The translations under genes were made by a program, and so were the position numbers. A stretch of DNA of 64,000 nt from JAKIYB01 sp964590255 (lineage in GTDB: Bacteria > Armatimonadota > Hebobacteria > CAIYQO01): NCBI GenBank assembly GCA_964590255.1, contig CAZPYA010000014.1:5044-69043 (forward strand), given 5' to 3'. This document shows, piece after piece, positions 25,830 to 33,580 of the stretch. Below the pieces are notes generated by a model. It made no database searches, was not told the origin of the DNA, and worked only from the letters and a program-made list of their open reading frames with translations. Positions within the stretch are counted from its first letter, which is position 1. Every line of letters begins with the position of its first letter.

Positions 25830-26114
25830 ATGCGCTTATCCCGCGATGAGATTGACCATGTGGCCTTGCTGGGCCGGTTGAAGCTGACAGAGGAGGAGAC
25901 GGAGCGTTTTACCGGGCAGCTCAACTCCATCCTCGAGCATTTCGAGGCGCTGAAAGAGGCGGATACCAGCGGCATCGACGCCACCCAGGCGGTGCCGATG
26001 ACAAACGTGTTGCGGCCAGATATCGAGCGCCCGGCTTTCACTCCCGACGAGGCGCTGGCAAACGCGCCGGAGCGGGTGGACGATATGTTCAAGGTGCCGC
26101 GGGTGGTGGAGTAA
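25830..26114 (+). CDS. gatC: Asp-tRNA(Asn)/Glu-tRNA(Gln) amidotransferase subunit C
   Basis: A 94-residue GatC, the small subunit of the GatCAB complex that converts misacylated Glu-tRNA(Gln) or Asp-tRNA(Asn) to the correct amide form. It matches the family along its length: LSRDEIDHVALLGRLKLTEE, LNSILEHFEALKEADTSGI and the closing MFKVPRVVE. Length is normal. It has its own strong promoter and AAGGA site, and gatA and gatB are not adjacent. GatC genes standing alone are common in several phyla. Confidence 0.93.
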   Translation: MRLSRDEIDHVALLGRLKLTEEETERFTGQLNSILEHFEALKEADTSGIDATQAVPMTNVLRPDIERPAFTPDEALANAPERVDDMFKVPRVVE

Positions 26115-26118
26115 CACG

Positions 26119-26236
26119 ACACCCTCATCCTCCCCGGCCCTCCTGCTCCCCAAGGAGAAGGAGGGAGCGATCCAATAGATTATCCCTTCATCTATTCCCC
26201 CTCTCCTCGGAGAGAGGGACCAGGGGTGAGGGGGCG
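26119..26236. repeat. Head-to-head repeat pair carrying a ribosome-binding site
   Basis: The left arm (CCCTCATCCTCCCCGGCCCT, 26119-26165) pairs with the right arm 26195-26234 (CTCCTCGGAGAGAGGGACCA then GGGGTGAGGGGG). The G-rich end of the right arm lies just before ATG 26238 and would serve as its Shine-Dalgarno sequence. Confidence 0.6.
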
Positions 26237-26237
26237 T

Positions 26238-27368
26238 ATGACGAAAGGCCTCGGCATGTCTACCTCGACCTATTCTCTCGATGACCTGATCGCCATGCTC
26301 CAGCCGGATGTGCAGGCGCTGGAGGACGGACGGCGGCGAATGATCGACGTGTGGCACGGCCGGCCGACGGACAGCCTGCCGATCCTCTTCGGCGTGGGCG
26401 CGCCGGAGGGCGTGACGGGCGGCGGGGACATGGTCCGGCATTTTACCGACGATGAGCAGATGCTCTACGATACCGTGGTGGGGTTGCTGGGCGCGGCGCG
26501 GGCGGGATCGGACATTCAGCTCACTATCCGCGCCAACACCGGCACCGGCACCTTCGCCACCGCCGCCGGCTGCGAGTTGCTGCCTTCTGAGTTTGCCTTG
26601 CCGTGGACTACGCACGTGAGTCGCGCGGCGCTGGAAGCCTTTCATCCCGAGGAGATGAACCTGGCGGAAGCGGGCATCTTCCCGCGCGTGAAGCGGCTGT
26701 ATGCCTACTTCCGGTCGAAATTGCCGGCGTGCGTGCATCTCTTCTGCGCCGACTCGCAGAGCCCGTTCGACCTGGCGCACCTGCTCTACGGCGACCCGAT
26801 TTTCTACGATATGTATGATGACCCCGACTTCGTGCATGCGCTGCTGCGCAAGGCGACCTACCTCTATATCGAGGGGACGAAGCTCATCAAAGGATGGATG
26901 GGCGAACCGCTGGACGGCGGGTATCACTGGGGCATGGCGGTGGCAAACGGCGGCACGCGCAGTTGCGAGGATACCCCCACGTTGTTAAACGAGGAGGCTA
27001 TCGCCGAGTTCGTGCATCCCTACCGCGCGCAGGGGTTGGCGCCCTTCGGCGGCGGATTCGTCCACTATTGCGGCGACAACGCCCACCTCTACCGCGACGT
27101 GCTCAGCGAACCCATGGTGAACGGCCTGAACTTCGGCAACCCGGAGCGCCACGACATGGGCCAGGTGATCGCCGACCTGATTGCCGCCGGCAAGTGCTAC
27201 TGGGGCAGCATACCCCGCGACGACGACGAGACGCTGGAGGCCTACTTCGCCCGCGTCATCGGCTACACCCAGGGCACCCGCACCGGCCTCATCTTCACGC
27301 CCAGCCTGCGCGGCGACGAGTGGAACGAGCCCGAGCGCGTGGTGGGGGTATGGCGGGAGTTGCAGTAG
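26238..27368 (+). CDS. URO-D-fold protein, MtaA/CmuA-like (Zn motif kept)
   Basis: A 376-residue uroporphyrinogen decarboxylase superfamily protein. Seen: the methyltransferase-type zinc pattern H276-Y-C278-G and C320 in GKCYWGS, spaced as in the protein from 12322-13473 (42-47 residues between the two cysteines). Other family blocks are ALLRKATYLYIEGTKLI and GLNFGNPERHDM. The most likely role is a corrinoid-linked or thiol methyl transfer; the substrate is unknown. The ATG at 26238 is preceded by GAGGGGGCGT from a repeat; a second candidate ATG at 26256 has a weaker site. It lies between gatC and the P2 lyase gene, with a 374-nt gap before P2. Confidence 0.75.
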   Translation: MTKGLGMSTSTYSLDDLIAMLQPDVQALEDGRRRMIDVWHGRPTDSLPILFGVGAPEGVTGGGDMVRHFTDDEQMLYDTVVGLLGAARAGSDIQLTIRANTGTGTFATAAGCELLPSEFALPWTTHVSRAALEAFHPEEMNLAEAGIFPRVKRLYAYFRSKLPACVHLFCADSQSPFDLAHLLYGDPIFYDMYDDPDFVHALLRKATYLYIEGTKLIKGWMGEPLDGGYHWGMAVANGGTRSCEDTPTLLNEEAIAEFVHPYRAQGLAPFGGGFVHYCGDNAHLYRDVLSEPMVNGLNFGNPERHDMGQVIADLIAAGKCYWGSIPRDDDETLEAYFARVIGYTQGTRTGLIFTPSLRGDEWNEPERVVGVWRELQ

Positions 27369-27374
27369 GGGTCT

Positions 27375-27665
27375 CGCTCCCATATCCTCGTGCTCGTACG
27401 CGACTGCGTCTCGACCTTACGCAAGCGCACCGTGCTATCTGGCAGGTGAGACGCTGCCAGGCCTAACATTCACTCGTTACCAGTGTGCCTACTCGGCCCC
27501 CCTCCCCGGCCCTCCCCCCGTGCCCTCACGTGCACAGGGGGAGGGAGTGTCTGGAGCTTCTCCCTCCCCCTGTTCGCGGGCGAAGTCGGAGCACAGCAGA
27601 GATCCCGATGGAATCGGGGCAGAGAGAACGGGGGGAGGGCCGGGGAGGGGGACCGATTAGCCGCT
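27375..27665. repeat. Head-to-head family B pair and TCGTGCTCGTAC tract
   Basis: The 27369-27742 gap has no gene. A short TCGTGCTCGTACGCG tract lies at 27387-27405. A family B copy runs 27484-27547 (starts TGTGCCTACTCGGCCCCC) and an inverted one 27562-27662, ending GGGGGACCGATTAGCC. The open frame through these repeats would wrongly extend the next gene by 86 codons. Confidence 0.75.
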
Positions 27666-27742
27666 CCGAGTGGATGATTCCGGCAGGAATCCCCACCCCC
27701 GCACCGAATTACCATCCTTATCCTCTTCAAAGGAGCATCCGC

Positions 27743-30700
27743 ATGAAAGCATTCCTGATGGCGTGTCTTCTCCTCCTGGCGCTGGGCGTGGTGGCGGCCG
27801 AACGGCAGATCGTGCTGCGCGAGTATTTGAACCAGGGGTGGACGAATGAGCTGGTCACCTATCCCTTCACCGCGAAAAATGGGAAGTGTCACACAGACTC
27901 GGTGGCGCTGGCCGGACCGAAGGGGCCGCAGGCGGTGCAACTCTCCGATGTTGAACTGTATCCGAAGTCGCGTTTCATCAAATCGGCGAAGCTCTCCTTC
28001 ATCGCCGACCTGGCACCGCTGGGCACGAGCATTTATACGGTGTCCTATAACAAAAAAACCGTCAAAGCGGCAAAGCCATCATCTGATCTCGCGGTGGTGA
28101 AGCTGCCGGACGCGGTGGAGATGCGCACGTCGAAATTCGGGCTGCGGATGCCGTTGGGCACGAAGACCTTCCAACCGCCCATCGACCCCGCGCAGGCGCC
28201 GGCGCCGGTGCAGGCCATGTTCCTGGGCGCCAGCGAGTTCAGCGGCAGCCAGCTCATCGGCGCGTCGAAGATCAGTGCCTTCGCCGGCACGCTTACCGCC
28301 ACCGGACCCGTCTACGCCGAGTTGGCGCTGCGCTACACGTATGAGGATGCCTCAACGCTGACTATCACCGCGCGGCTGGCCGCCGGCGACAGCCAGGCGT
28401 TGTGGGCCACGGACGCCAGCGGCGACCAGCCGGACGACGGATGGCAGTTGACGCTGTTCAAGGCCGGCGAGGCGGTGCGCCTGCCGTGGGTGGGCGAATT
28501 CGGCAACCTGAACAAGTGGGGCAAGCTAAACGAAAAAGCGGAAGCGGCCCTGGAGAAGGAGCCCGCCGGCGACATCACCCGCCTCACCCCGTGGGGCGAC
28601 TGGTGGGACGGCACCACGCAGTTGGAGTGGACCTTCAAAACGCCGGAGGGACGCGAGTGGCTGAAAGCGAGCAGCCGTGACGCCGGCGCGTGGGTGGAGC
28701 CATTGGCCCCCGGCACGTTGCGCGACTGGGGCGGCTGGGCGAAGAAGCTGTTACCGCTGCGCAAGCTGGAGGATGGCCGCATCGTGCTGCACGTGAATAA
28801 CGCCCACGGCGCGCGCAAGTGGGCGCTGGGCGGCGCGCAGCCGGGCGTGGGCCACCGGCTGGACACCGTGAAAGACTATGTGCTGAGCTGGCCACAGGAC
28901 GCCGGCACCCACCCGCACATGTTTATGACGAAACAGGAGATTGAGGAGGCGCGGCAGCGCCACCAGCCGCTGGACCAGGCGCAGTTGGGCTACTTGAAGC
29001 AATACTGGTCGGGCGGCATGTATAAATCCGGCGACGGCTATATCCCCGCCTATCATGACACCATGGCGCTGGGCGCCTACCTGCTCACCGGCGACCCGGA
29101 AATCGCGAAGCAGGCGAAGGTCTACGAGCGTCTGAAAAACCATATGATGATCCAGGGCAAGTTCGACACCATGCGCTACATGTGCCTGGTGACGGAATAT
29201 TACGACACGCTCATCGACGACCCGATCACCCCGGAGACGGAGCGGGAAAGCCTGCGCGCGTTGTTCGCCTACCTCGGTTATAAGATGTCCGATCCGCTCA
29301 CCTGGTCGTGCGAGCGCGGCTACCGCAGCTACAACCTGAATATGAGCGTGGCCAACGTGCTGAACCTGGGCATGATCGCCGCGGCCATCCCCACCCACCC
29401 GAAGGCGAAAGAGTGGGCGAAGCCGGCCTTCGCGATGCTGAATGACATCCTCAACGAAGTCGGCCCCGCCGGCGAGTTCCCGGAGAGCGTGACGAACTAT
29501 GCCGGCGTCACCACCAGCTCGCTACTGGCTTTTGCCATCGCGGCGAAGAACGCCGGCCTGGGGGATTACGTCAATGACCCGCGCATGAAGCGGCTGCTGC
29601 TGTGGCACACGAAGCAATACACGCCTATCGACCTGCGCAGCGGCGGCGACCGCAAGGCGGGTTTCCGCGGGCTGCCGCCGCACGGCCGCGCCGGCGCCGG
29701 CCAGCGCGAGAGCATGGCGGGCGTAATGGCGCGCGCCACGAAAGACAGCGACCCGCAATACGCGAAAGAGCTGCAGTGGGCCTGGTTGCAGTCCGGCGCC
29801 CCCACCCTCTTCCACGACTCGCGCATGGGCGGACTGGAATACCTGTATCTGGACAAAAGCCTGCCGGCGGCGCAGCCGGCATGGGGCAGCGAGGTCTACC
29901 CGCTGTCCAGTGTGATGCTGCGGCACGGGCTGGGCACGCCCGACGAGCATCAGGTGAACCTGGTCTGCGGCGATTTCTCCCATGCCATCTTCCCCGGCGA
30001 GGGTGGCGCTTTTGCCGGCATCTGGAGCTACGGGGTGCCCGTTTCCACCACCTTCGCCGGCGGTTACTCGGAGCGCGACGAGGTGCTGATGAGCCGAGTG
30101 TGCATCGCCCGCGGCGCAGGTACCGAGGCCGAGCGCAAGGCGCTGTCCGGCTATTGCGGCTTCCCCTACAACCTGGAGGAGTCGTCCACCGGCAAGCGCG
30201 TGGTGAAAGACACCATCGAGTTGGGCGGCCGGGACGGCATCATCAACGTCAGCGCCTTCTCCACGCTGCCGCGGCAGGACTACGCGGCGGTGGATATCGG
30301 CATGCGCTACCCCCGCGGCACCGGCTGGGCGCCGGTGACGAACCTGCCCGACTGGCCGGCGATGGCGAAGGGCAAGGCGCCGGTGGACTGGCGGCGGCAG
30401 ACGCTGTTCCTGAAGGACGACGACCCCGCCGGTCCGGCCTACCTGCTGCTGCGCGACACGGTGATGGGCCAGCAGCCGACAATGTGGCAAATGTGGACGA
30501 TCTCGGAGACTATCGATACCCCCGATAAGGTGAAGGACGTGGCGGCGGTACTGGCGAGCAAGCCGGGGAACAAAATCCTGCCCGCGCGCGCGTTGACGGG
30601 CGACCGCTTTACCGCCATCGGGCAGTTCGGCGTGGATGTCGAATACTTCATCGCCAGCCCGACGGACACCCCGCGCCACACCCTGCGCTGGGGCAATAAA

Positions 30701-31234
30701 TACACCTACTCACCGGTAAACGGCTTCGAGGAATATCACGACCTGCTGCACTTGCAGTTGCCGGGCGACGGCGCCTATTTCGTCGCCTTCTTCCCGCGCA
30801 AGCGCGCGACGGCCGCGCCGGCGTTCCAGACCCTCGGCGATGGGAAGATCATCAAGGTCAGCGGCGACTGGGGCACCGACTACGGCTTCCTCTCCATGCA
30901 GCTGGCGAAAACTATCGGCGGTGACGCGCAGTTCGATGGCGTGGCCGGCTCGGTGCAGGATCGGAAGAGCGGCCTGGTGCTCTGTCTGGGCGCGAACGGC
31001 GCCATTCGTTACAAAGAATACGGCCTGACCGCCGACGGTGCCGCCGGCCTGCGGGTGACGGACGCGAAAACACTGGTCGTCACCCTACCCGTCAGCGAAG
31101 CGGCGCGCAACCTGACCATCACCGCCCCCGGCACGTGGGACATGGACCTGCCGGTCAAAGGCGTGGGATTCAACCAGCAGACGTTGACGGTGGCGCCGGG
31201 CGTCAAGAGCGTTACGTTAATACGGGTGAAGTAA
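27743..31234 (+). CDS. Giant secreted heparinase II/III-like protein (paralog P2)
   Basis: A 1163-residue secreted protein, homologous to P1 and P3. Residues 1-18 are a signal peptide (MKAFLMACLLLLALGVVA). The N-terminal beta domain begins IVLREYLNQGWTNELVTYPF, matching the same opening block in the others. The toroid region includes CERGYRSYNLNMSVANVLNL. At the position of the lyase motif (about 743-757) it has GDFSHAIFPGEGGAFAGI: the histidine remains but the D-x-G pattern is lost, so catalysis may differ or be absent. The start has AGGAG at 8 nt. The following sugar isomerase gene begins 12 nt after the stop, so both are likely one operon. Confidence 0.62.
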   Translation: MKAFLMACLLLLALGVVAAERQIVLREYLNQGWTNELVTYPFTAKNGKCHTDSVALAGPKGPQAVQLSDVELYPKSRFIKSAKLSFIADLAPLGTSIYTVSYNKKTVKAAKPSSDLAVVKLPDAVEMRTSKFGLRMPLGTKTFQPPIDPAQAPAPVQAMFLGASEFSGSQLIGASKISAFAGTLTATGPVYAELALRYTYEDASTLTITARLAAGDSQALWATDASGDQPDDGWQLTLFKAGEAVRLPWVGEFGNLNKWGKLNEKAEAALEKEPAGDITRLTPWGDWWDGTTQLEWTFKTPEGREWLKASSRDAGAWVEPLAPGTLRDWGGWAKKLLPLRKLEDGRIVLHVNNAHGARKWALGGAQPGVGHRLDTVKDYVLSWPQDAGTHPHMFMTKQEIEEARQRHQPLDQAQLGYLKQYWSGGMYKSGDGYIPAYHDTMALGAYLLTGDPEIAKQAKVYERLKNHMMIQGKFDTMRYMCLVTEYYDTLIDDPITPETERESLRALFAYLGYKMSDPLTWSCERGYRSYNLNMSVANVLNLGMIAAAIPTHPKAKEWAKPAFAMLNDILNEVGPAGEFPESVTNYAGVTTSSLLAFAIAAKNAGLGDYVNDPRMKRLLLWHTKQYTPIDLRSGGDRKAGFRGLPPHGRAGAGQRESMAGVMARATKDSDPQYAKELQWAWLQSGAPTLFHDSRMGGLEYLYLDKSLPAAQPAWGSEVYPLSSVMLRHGLGTPDEHQVNLVCGDFSHAIFPGEGGAFAGIWSYGVPVSTTFAGGYSERDEVLMSRVCIARGAGTEAERKALSGYCGFPYNLEESSTGKRVVKDTIELGGRDGIINVSAFSTLPRQDYAAVDIGMRYPRGTGWAPVTNLPDWPAMAKGKAPVDWRRQTLFLKDDDPAGPAYLLLRDTVMGQQPTMWQMWTISETIDTPDKVKDVAAVLASKPGNKILPARALTGDRFTAIGQFGVDVEYFIASPTDTPRHTLRWGNKYTYSPVNGFEEYHDLLHLQLPGDGAYFVAFFPRKRATAAPAFQTLGDGKIIKVSGDWGTDYGFLSMQLAKTIGGDAQFDGVAGSVQDRKSGLVLCLGANGAIRYKEYGLTADGAAGLRVTDAKTLVVTLPVSEAARNLTITAPGTWDMDLPVKGVGFNQQTLTVAPGVKSVTLIRVK

Positions 31235-31246
31235 ACGGAGTACCAC

Positions 31247-32068
31247 ATGACTAAATTATCCATCGGTGTTTTCACTTCCCTCGGCGAGAAGCCGGAGGAA
31301 ACCTTTGCCGCGGTGCGCGAGATGGGGCTGGCGAGTTGCCAGCTCGGATGCTGGCGGCCGCTGAACGTCAGCCGCGAGCTGGTTGAGGCGAACCGGGCGG
31401 CGGCGGAGGCGGCGGGGGTGACGATTACCGCCTTCTGGTGCGGCTATCGCGGGCCGGCGGCGTGGAACTACATCGACGGGCCGTCGACCATCGGGCTGGT
31501 GCCGGCGGAGTACCGGGCGATGCGCGTGGAGGACCTGACGCGCGGCGCGGAGATCACCGCGTGGCTGGGCATCCAGGACATGGCCACCCACGTCGGCTTC
31601 CTGCCGATGAACCCGAAGGACCCCGACTACCTGGGCGCGGTGGATGCCATCCGCGACATCGCCGCCTATGCCGGCGAGCGCGGCGTCTACTTCAACTTCG
31701 AGACCGGGCAGGAAACTCCCACCGTACTGCTGCGCTGCATCCAGGACGTGGGCCTGCCCAACCTGGGTGTGAACCTGGACCCGGCGAACCTGCTGCTGTA
31801 CGGCAACGCCAACCCGGTGGACGCGCTGGATATCTTCGGGCAATACGTGCGCGGCGTGCACGCGAAGGACGGCGACTACCCCACCGACGGCCACCACCTG
31901 GGCGAGGAAAAAGCGCTGGGCGACGGCCGCGTCAACTTCCCGCTGCTGGTGGCGAAGCTGAAAGCCTGCGGCTACGCCGGCGCGCTTACCATCGAGCGTG
32001 AAATCAGCGGCCCGCAGCAGATCGAAGACATCAAGCGGGCGATTGCGGTGTTGACGCCGTTGCTGTAG
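31247..32068 (+). CDS. Sugar phosphate isomerase/epimerase (xylose-isomerase-like TIM barrel)
   Basis: A 273-residue AP-endonuclease-2/xylose-isomerase-like protein acting on sugars or sugar acids in the cytoplasm. The divalent-metal ligands of the family are visible: E152 in NFETG, D178 in NLDPANLLLYG, H205 in GVHAKDGD and E250 in TIERE. Length is normal. It sits 12 nt behind the P2 lyase gene, which suggests that it handles a monosaccharide or its keto product released by that enzyme. The ATG at 31247 follows GGAGTACCAC. The exact substrate cannot be named. Confidence 0.85.
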   Translation: MTKLSIGVFTSLGEKPEETFAAVREMGLASCQLGCWRPLNVSRELVEANRAAAEAAGVTITAFWCGYRGPAAWNYIDGPSTIGLVPAEYRAMRVEDLTRGAEITAWLGIQDMATHVGFLPMNPKDPDYLGAVDAIRDIAAYAGERGVYFNFETGQETPTVLLRCIQDVGLPNLGVNLDPANLLLYGNANPVDALDIFGQYVRGVHAKDGDYPTDGHHLGEEKALGDGRVNFPLLVAKLKACGYAGALTIEREISGPQQIEDIKRAIAVLTPLL

Positions 32069-32085
32069 ACGGGTTGCGTCATCGG

Positions 32086-32480
32086 CCCCCTTCACCGGCC
32101 CTTATACGTGCTGCGTTTGTGCAAAGTCGGCCCCCATCCCCCGGCCCCTTCCCCCGTGCCATTGGGCACAGGGGAAGGGGAGCGTCTATCATTCTCTTCC
32201 TCCCCCTGTGCATGGAGCGCAGCGGAAGGCACGGGGGGAGGGTCGGGGACATACGCGCTGCGTTTTCCCAAAGTCGACCCCCATCCCCCGGCCCCTTCCC
32301 CCGCTCCGCTGCGCTGCGCAAGGGAAGGGGAGAACGCTTGAATATCGCGAATCGATGGTTCGTAACAAGCGCTTCCATATCCGTAACTTAGCGCGTATGA
32401 GGGCCGGGGTGGGGGCCGACCACAGAACCGGCTTGAACGAAAGACAAGGCCGGGGAGGGGGCCGAGTGGCACACTGCCCC
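32086..32480. repeat. Array of family B repeats in both orientations
   Basis: The 487-base gap 32069-32555 has no gene. Family B copies lie at 32119-32184 (forward), about 32196-32250 (inverted) and 32270-32336 (forward, ending GCGCTGCGCAAGGGAAGGGG). Inverted end pieces are at 32400-32425 and 32448-32480 (GGGGGCCGAGTGGCACAC). Confidence 0.75.
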
Positions 32481-32555
32481 CGATCACTTCTCCGCCTTCT
32501 CCTCTTCCTTCAACACTTCATCCACGTATGCCCAGGGGACACCGGGCTGGCGCAA

Positions 32556-33026
32556 TCAGTCATCGTTTACCCGCGAGATGCCCAGGGCTTCGCTGATGAG
32601 AATATCAACCCCAAGGTATGTGGTGCTGGCCTGAAACCCACAAGGGTCAATTCGCTCAGGCAATACATTATTATACTCGTCGACATACTCGTCACGAATG
32701 GTCTTAAAGCAATGGGTTAGCATCACATCATCCGGTGAGAGAGGATGTTGCTCGACGGTCTCGAAGTAGCCCTTCGACCAGGCATGACGCGTCGTGATGA
32801 TCGGCGGCACCAGCAGTTGGTCGTACCGCAACGACGGAACCTGCTGCTTATCCGCCGAGAATGCCCGGTAAATATAGATCAACACCTGTTTCTCAATCAC
32901 ACCGACGCGGGCATCCAGCCGGATCACCCGGCCGAAGATATACTCGTCATCTCGCATCTGGAGGACGAAGATATCGCCGACTTTCAAGGGTTTTCGGCTG
33001 GGTTGCAGGATGCGCATGTTCATCAT
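32556..33026 (-). CDS. Imm26-like immunity family protein (tandem copy 1)
   Basis: A 156-residue protein with the pattern of immunity protein 26: an early KPLKVGDIFVLQMRDDEYIF followed by FGRVIRLD, then a beta-rich body. In polymorphic toxin systems Imm26 proteins neutralise a cognate toxin; no toxin gene is visible here. It is a diverged homologue of the adjacent 33052-33522 gene with identical length, so the pair arose by tandem duplication. The start has AGGAGG at 5 nt. GC content is near 50 percent, well below its neighbours, which suggests transfer. Family assignment is from motif memory only. Confidence 0.6.
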   Translation of the reverse strand: MMNMRILQPSRKPLKVGDIFVLQMRDDEYIFGRVIRLDARVGVIEKQVLIYIYRAFSADKQQVPSLRYDQLLVPPIITTRHAWSKGYFETVEQHPLSPDDVMLTHCFKTIRDEYVDEYNNVLPERIDPCGFQASTTYLGVDILISEALGISRVNDD

Positions 33027-33051
33027 GTTTTCCTCCTGTCGTTACGAGTCA

Positions 33052-33522
33052 CTAATCCGGAGCTAGCGGAATATCTAGGGCGCGGCTGACCAGGTCATCG
33101 ATGACACGGTAGTTACCTAATCCATATTGGCCACACGGCTCATGTTTCTCTGGCAACTGGTGGTTGTATTCGTCAAAGTATTTACCGCTGAAATAACTCT
33201 GAAAACAATGAACCGGCAGCACATCCTCCGGTGTGAGGGGATGGTGGGCCACCATCTCAAAGTAGCCACGCGACCAGCCTAGTCGATTAATCAAATCCGG
33301 CGCAATCAACAACTGATCGCGATTCAGCACTGGAATCGCTGTTTTGTCAAACGAGAATGCACGGTAGACATAGATTAAGATAACGTTTTGCATTTCATCT
33401 ATCATGGCATCTGTTCTAATCACTCGGCCGAAGATATACTCATCGTCACGCAACTGCATCACGAAGATATCGCCGGGTTTCACGGCTTTTCGGCTCGGGG
33501 TTAATACACGCATGTTAGGCAT
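33052..33522 (-). CDS. Imm26-like immunity family protein (tandem copy 2)
   Basis: A 156-residue homologue of its neighbour: KAVKPGDIFVMQLRDDEYIF then GRVIRTDAM, LIYVYRAFSFDK and GWSRGYFEMVAHHPLTPEDV align block for block. The ATG at 33522 is chosen for GGAGG at 10 nt; an upstream GTG-type extension is unnecessary. The two genes are 25 nt apart on one strand and probably co-transcribed. The low GC content is shared. As above, no cognate toxin is seen. A nuclease- or structure-based role other than immunity cannot be excluded. Confidence 0.6.
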   Translation of the reverse strand: MPNMRVLTPSRKAVKPGDIFVMQLRDDEYIFGRVIRTDAMIDEMQNVILIYVYRAFSFDKTAIPVLNRDQLLIAPDLINRLGWSRGYFEMVAHHPLTPEDVLPVHCFQSYFSGKYFDEYNHQLPEKHEPCGQYGLGNYRVIDDLVSRALDIPLAPD

Positions 33523-33580
33523 GCTCTCGTTCCTCCCGTTGCCGACGCACATTCGCGTCGGCGTTTCTTACGCCCACCGC

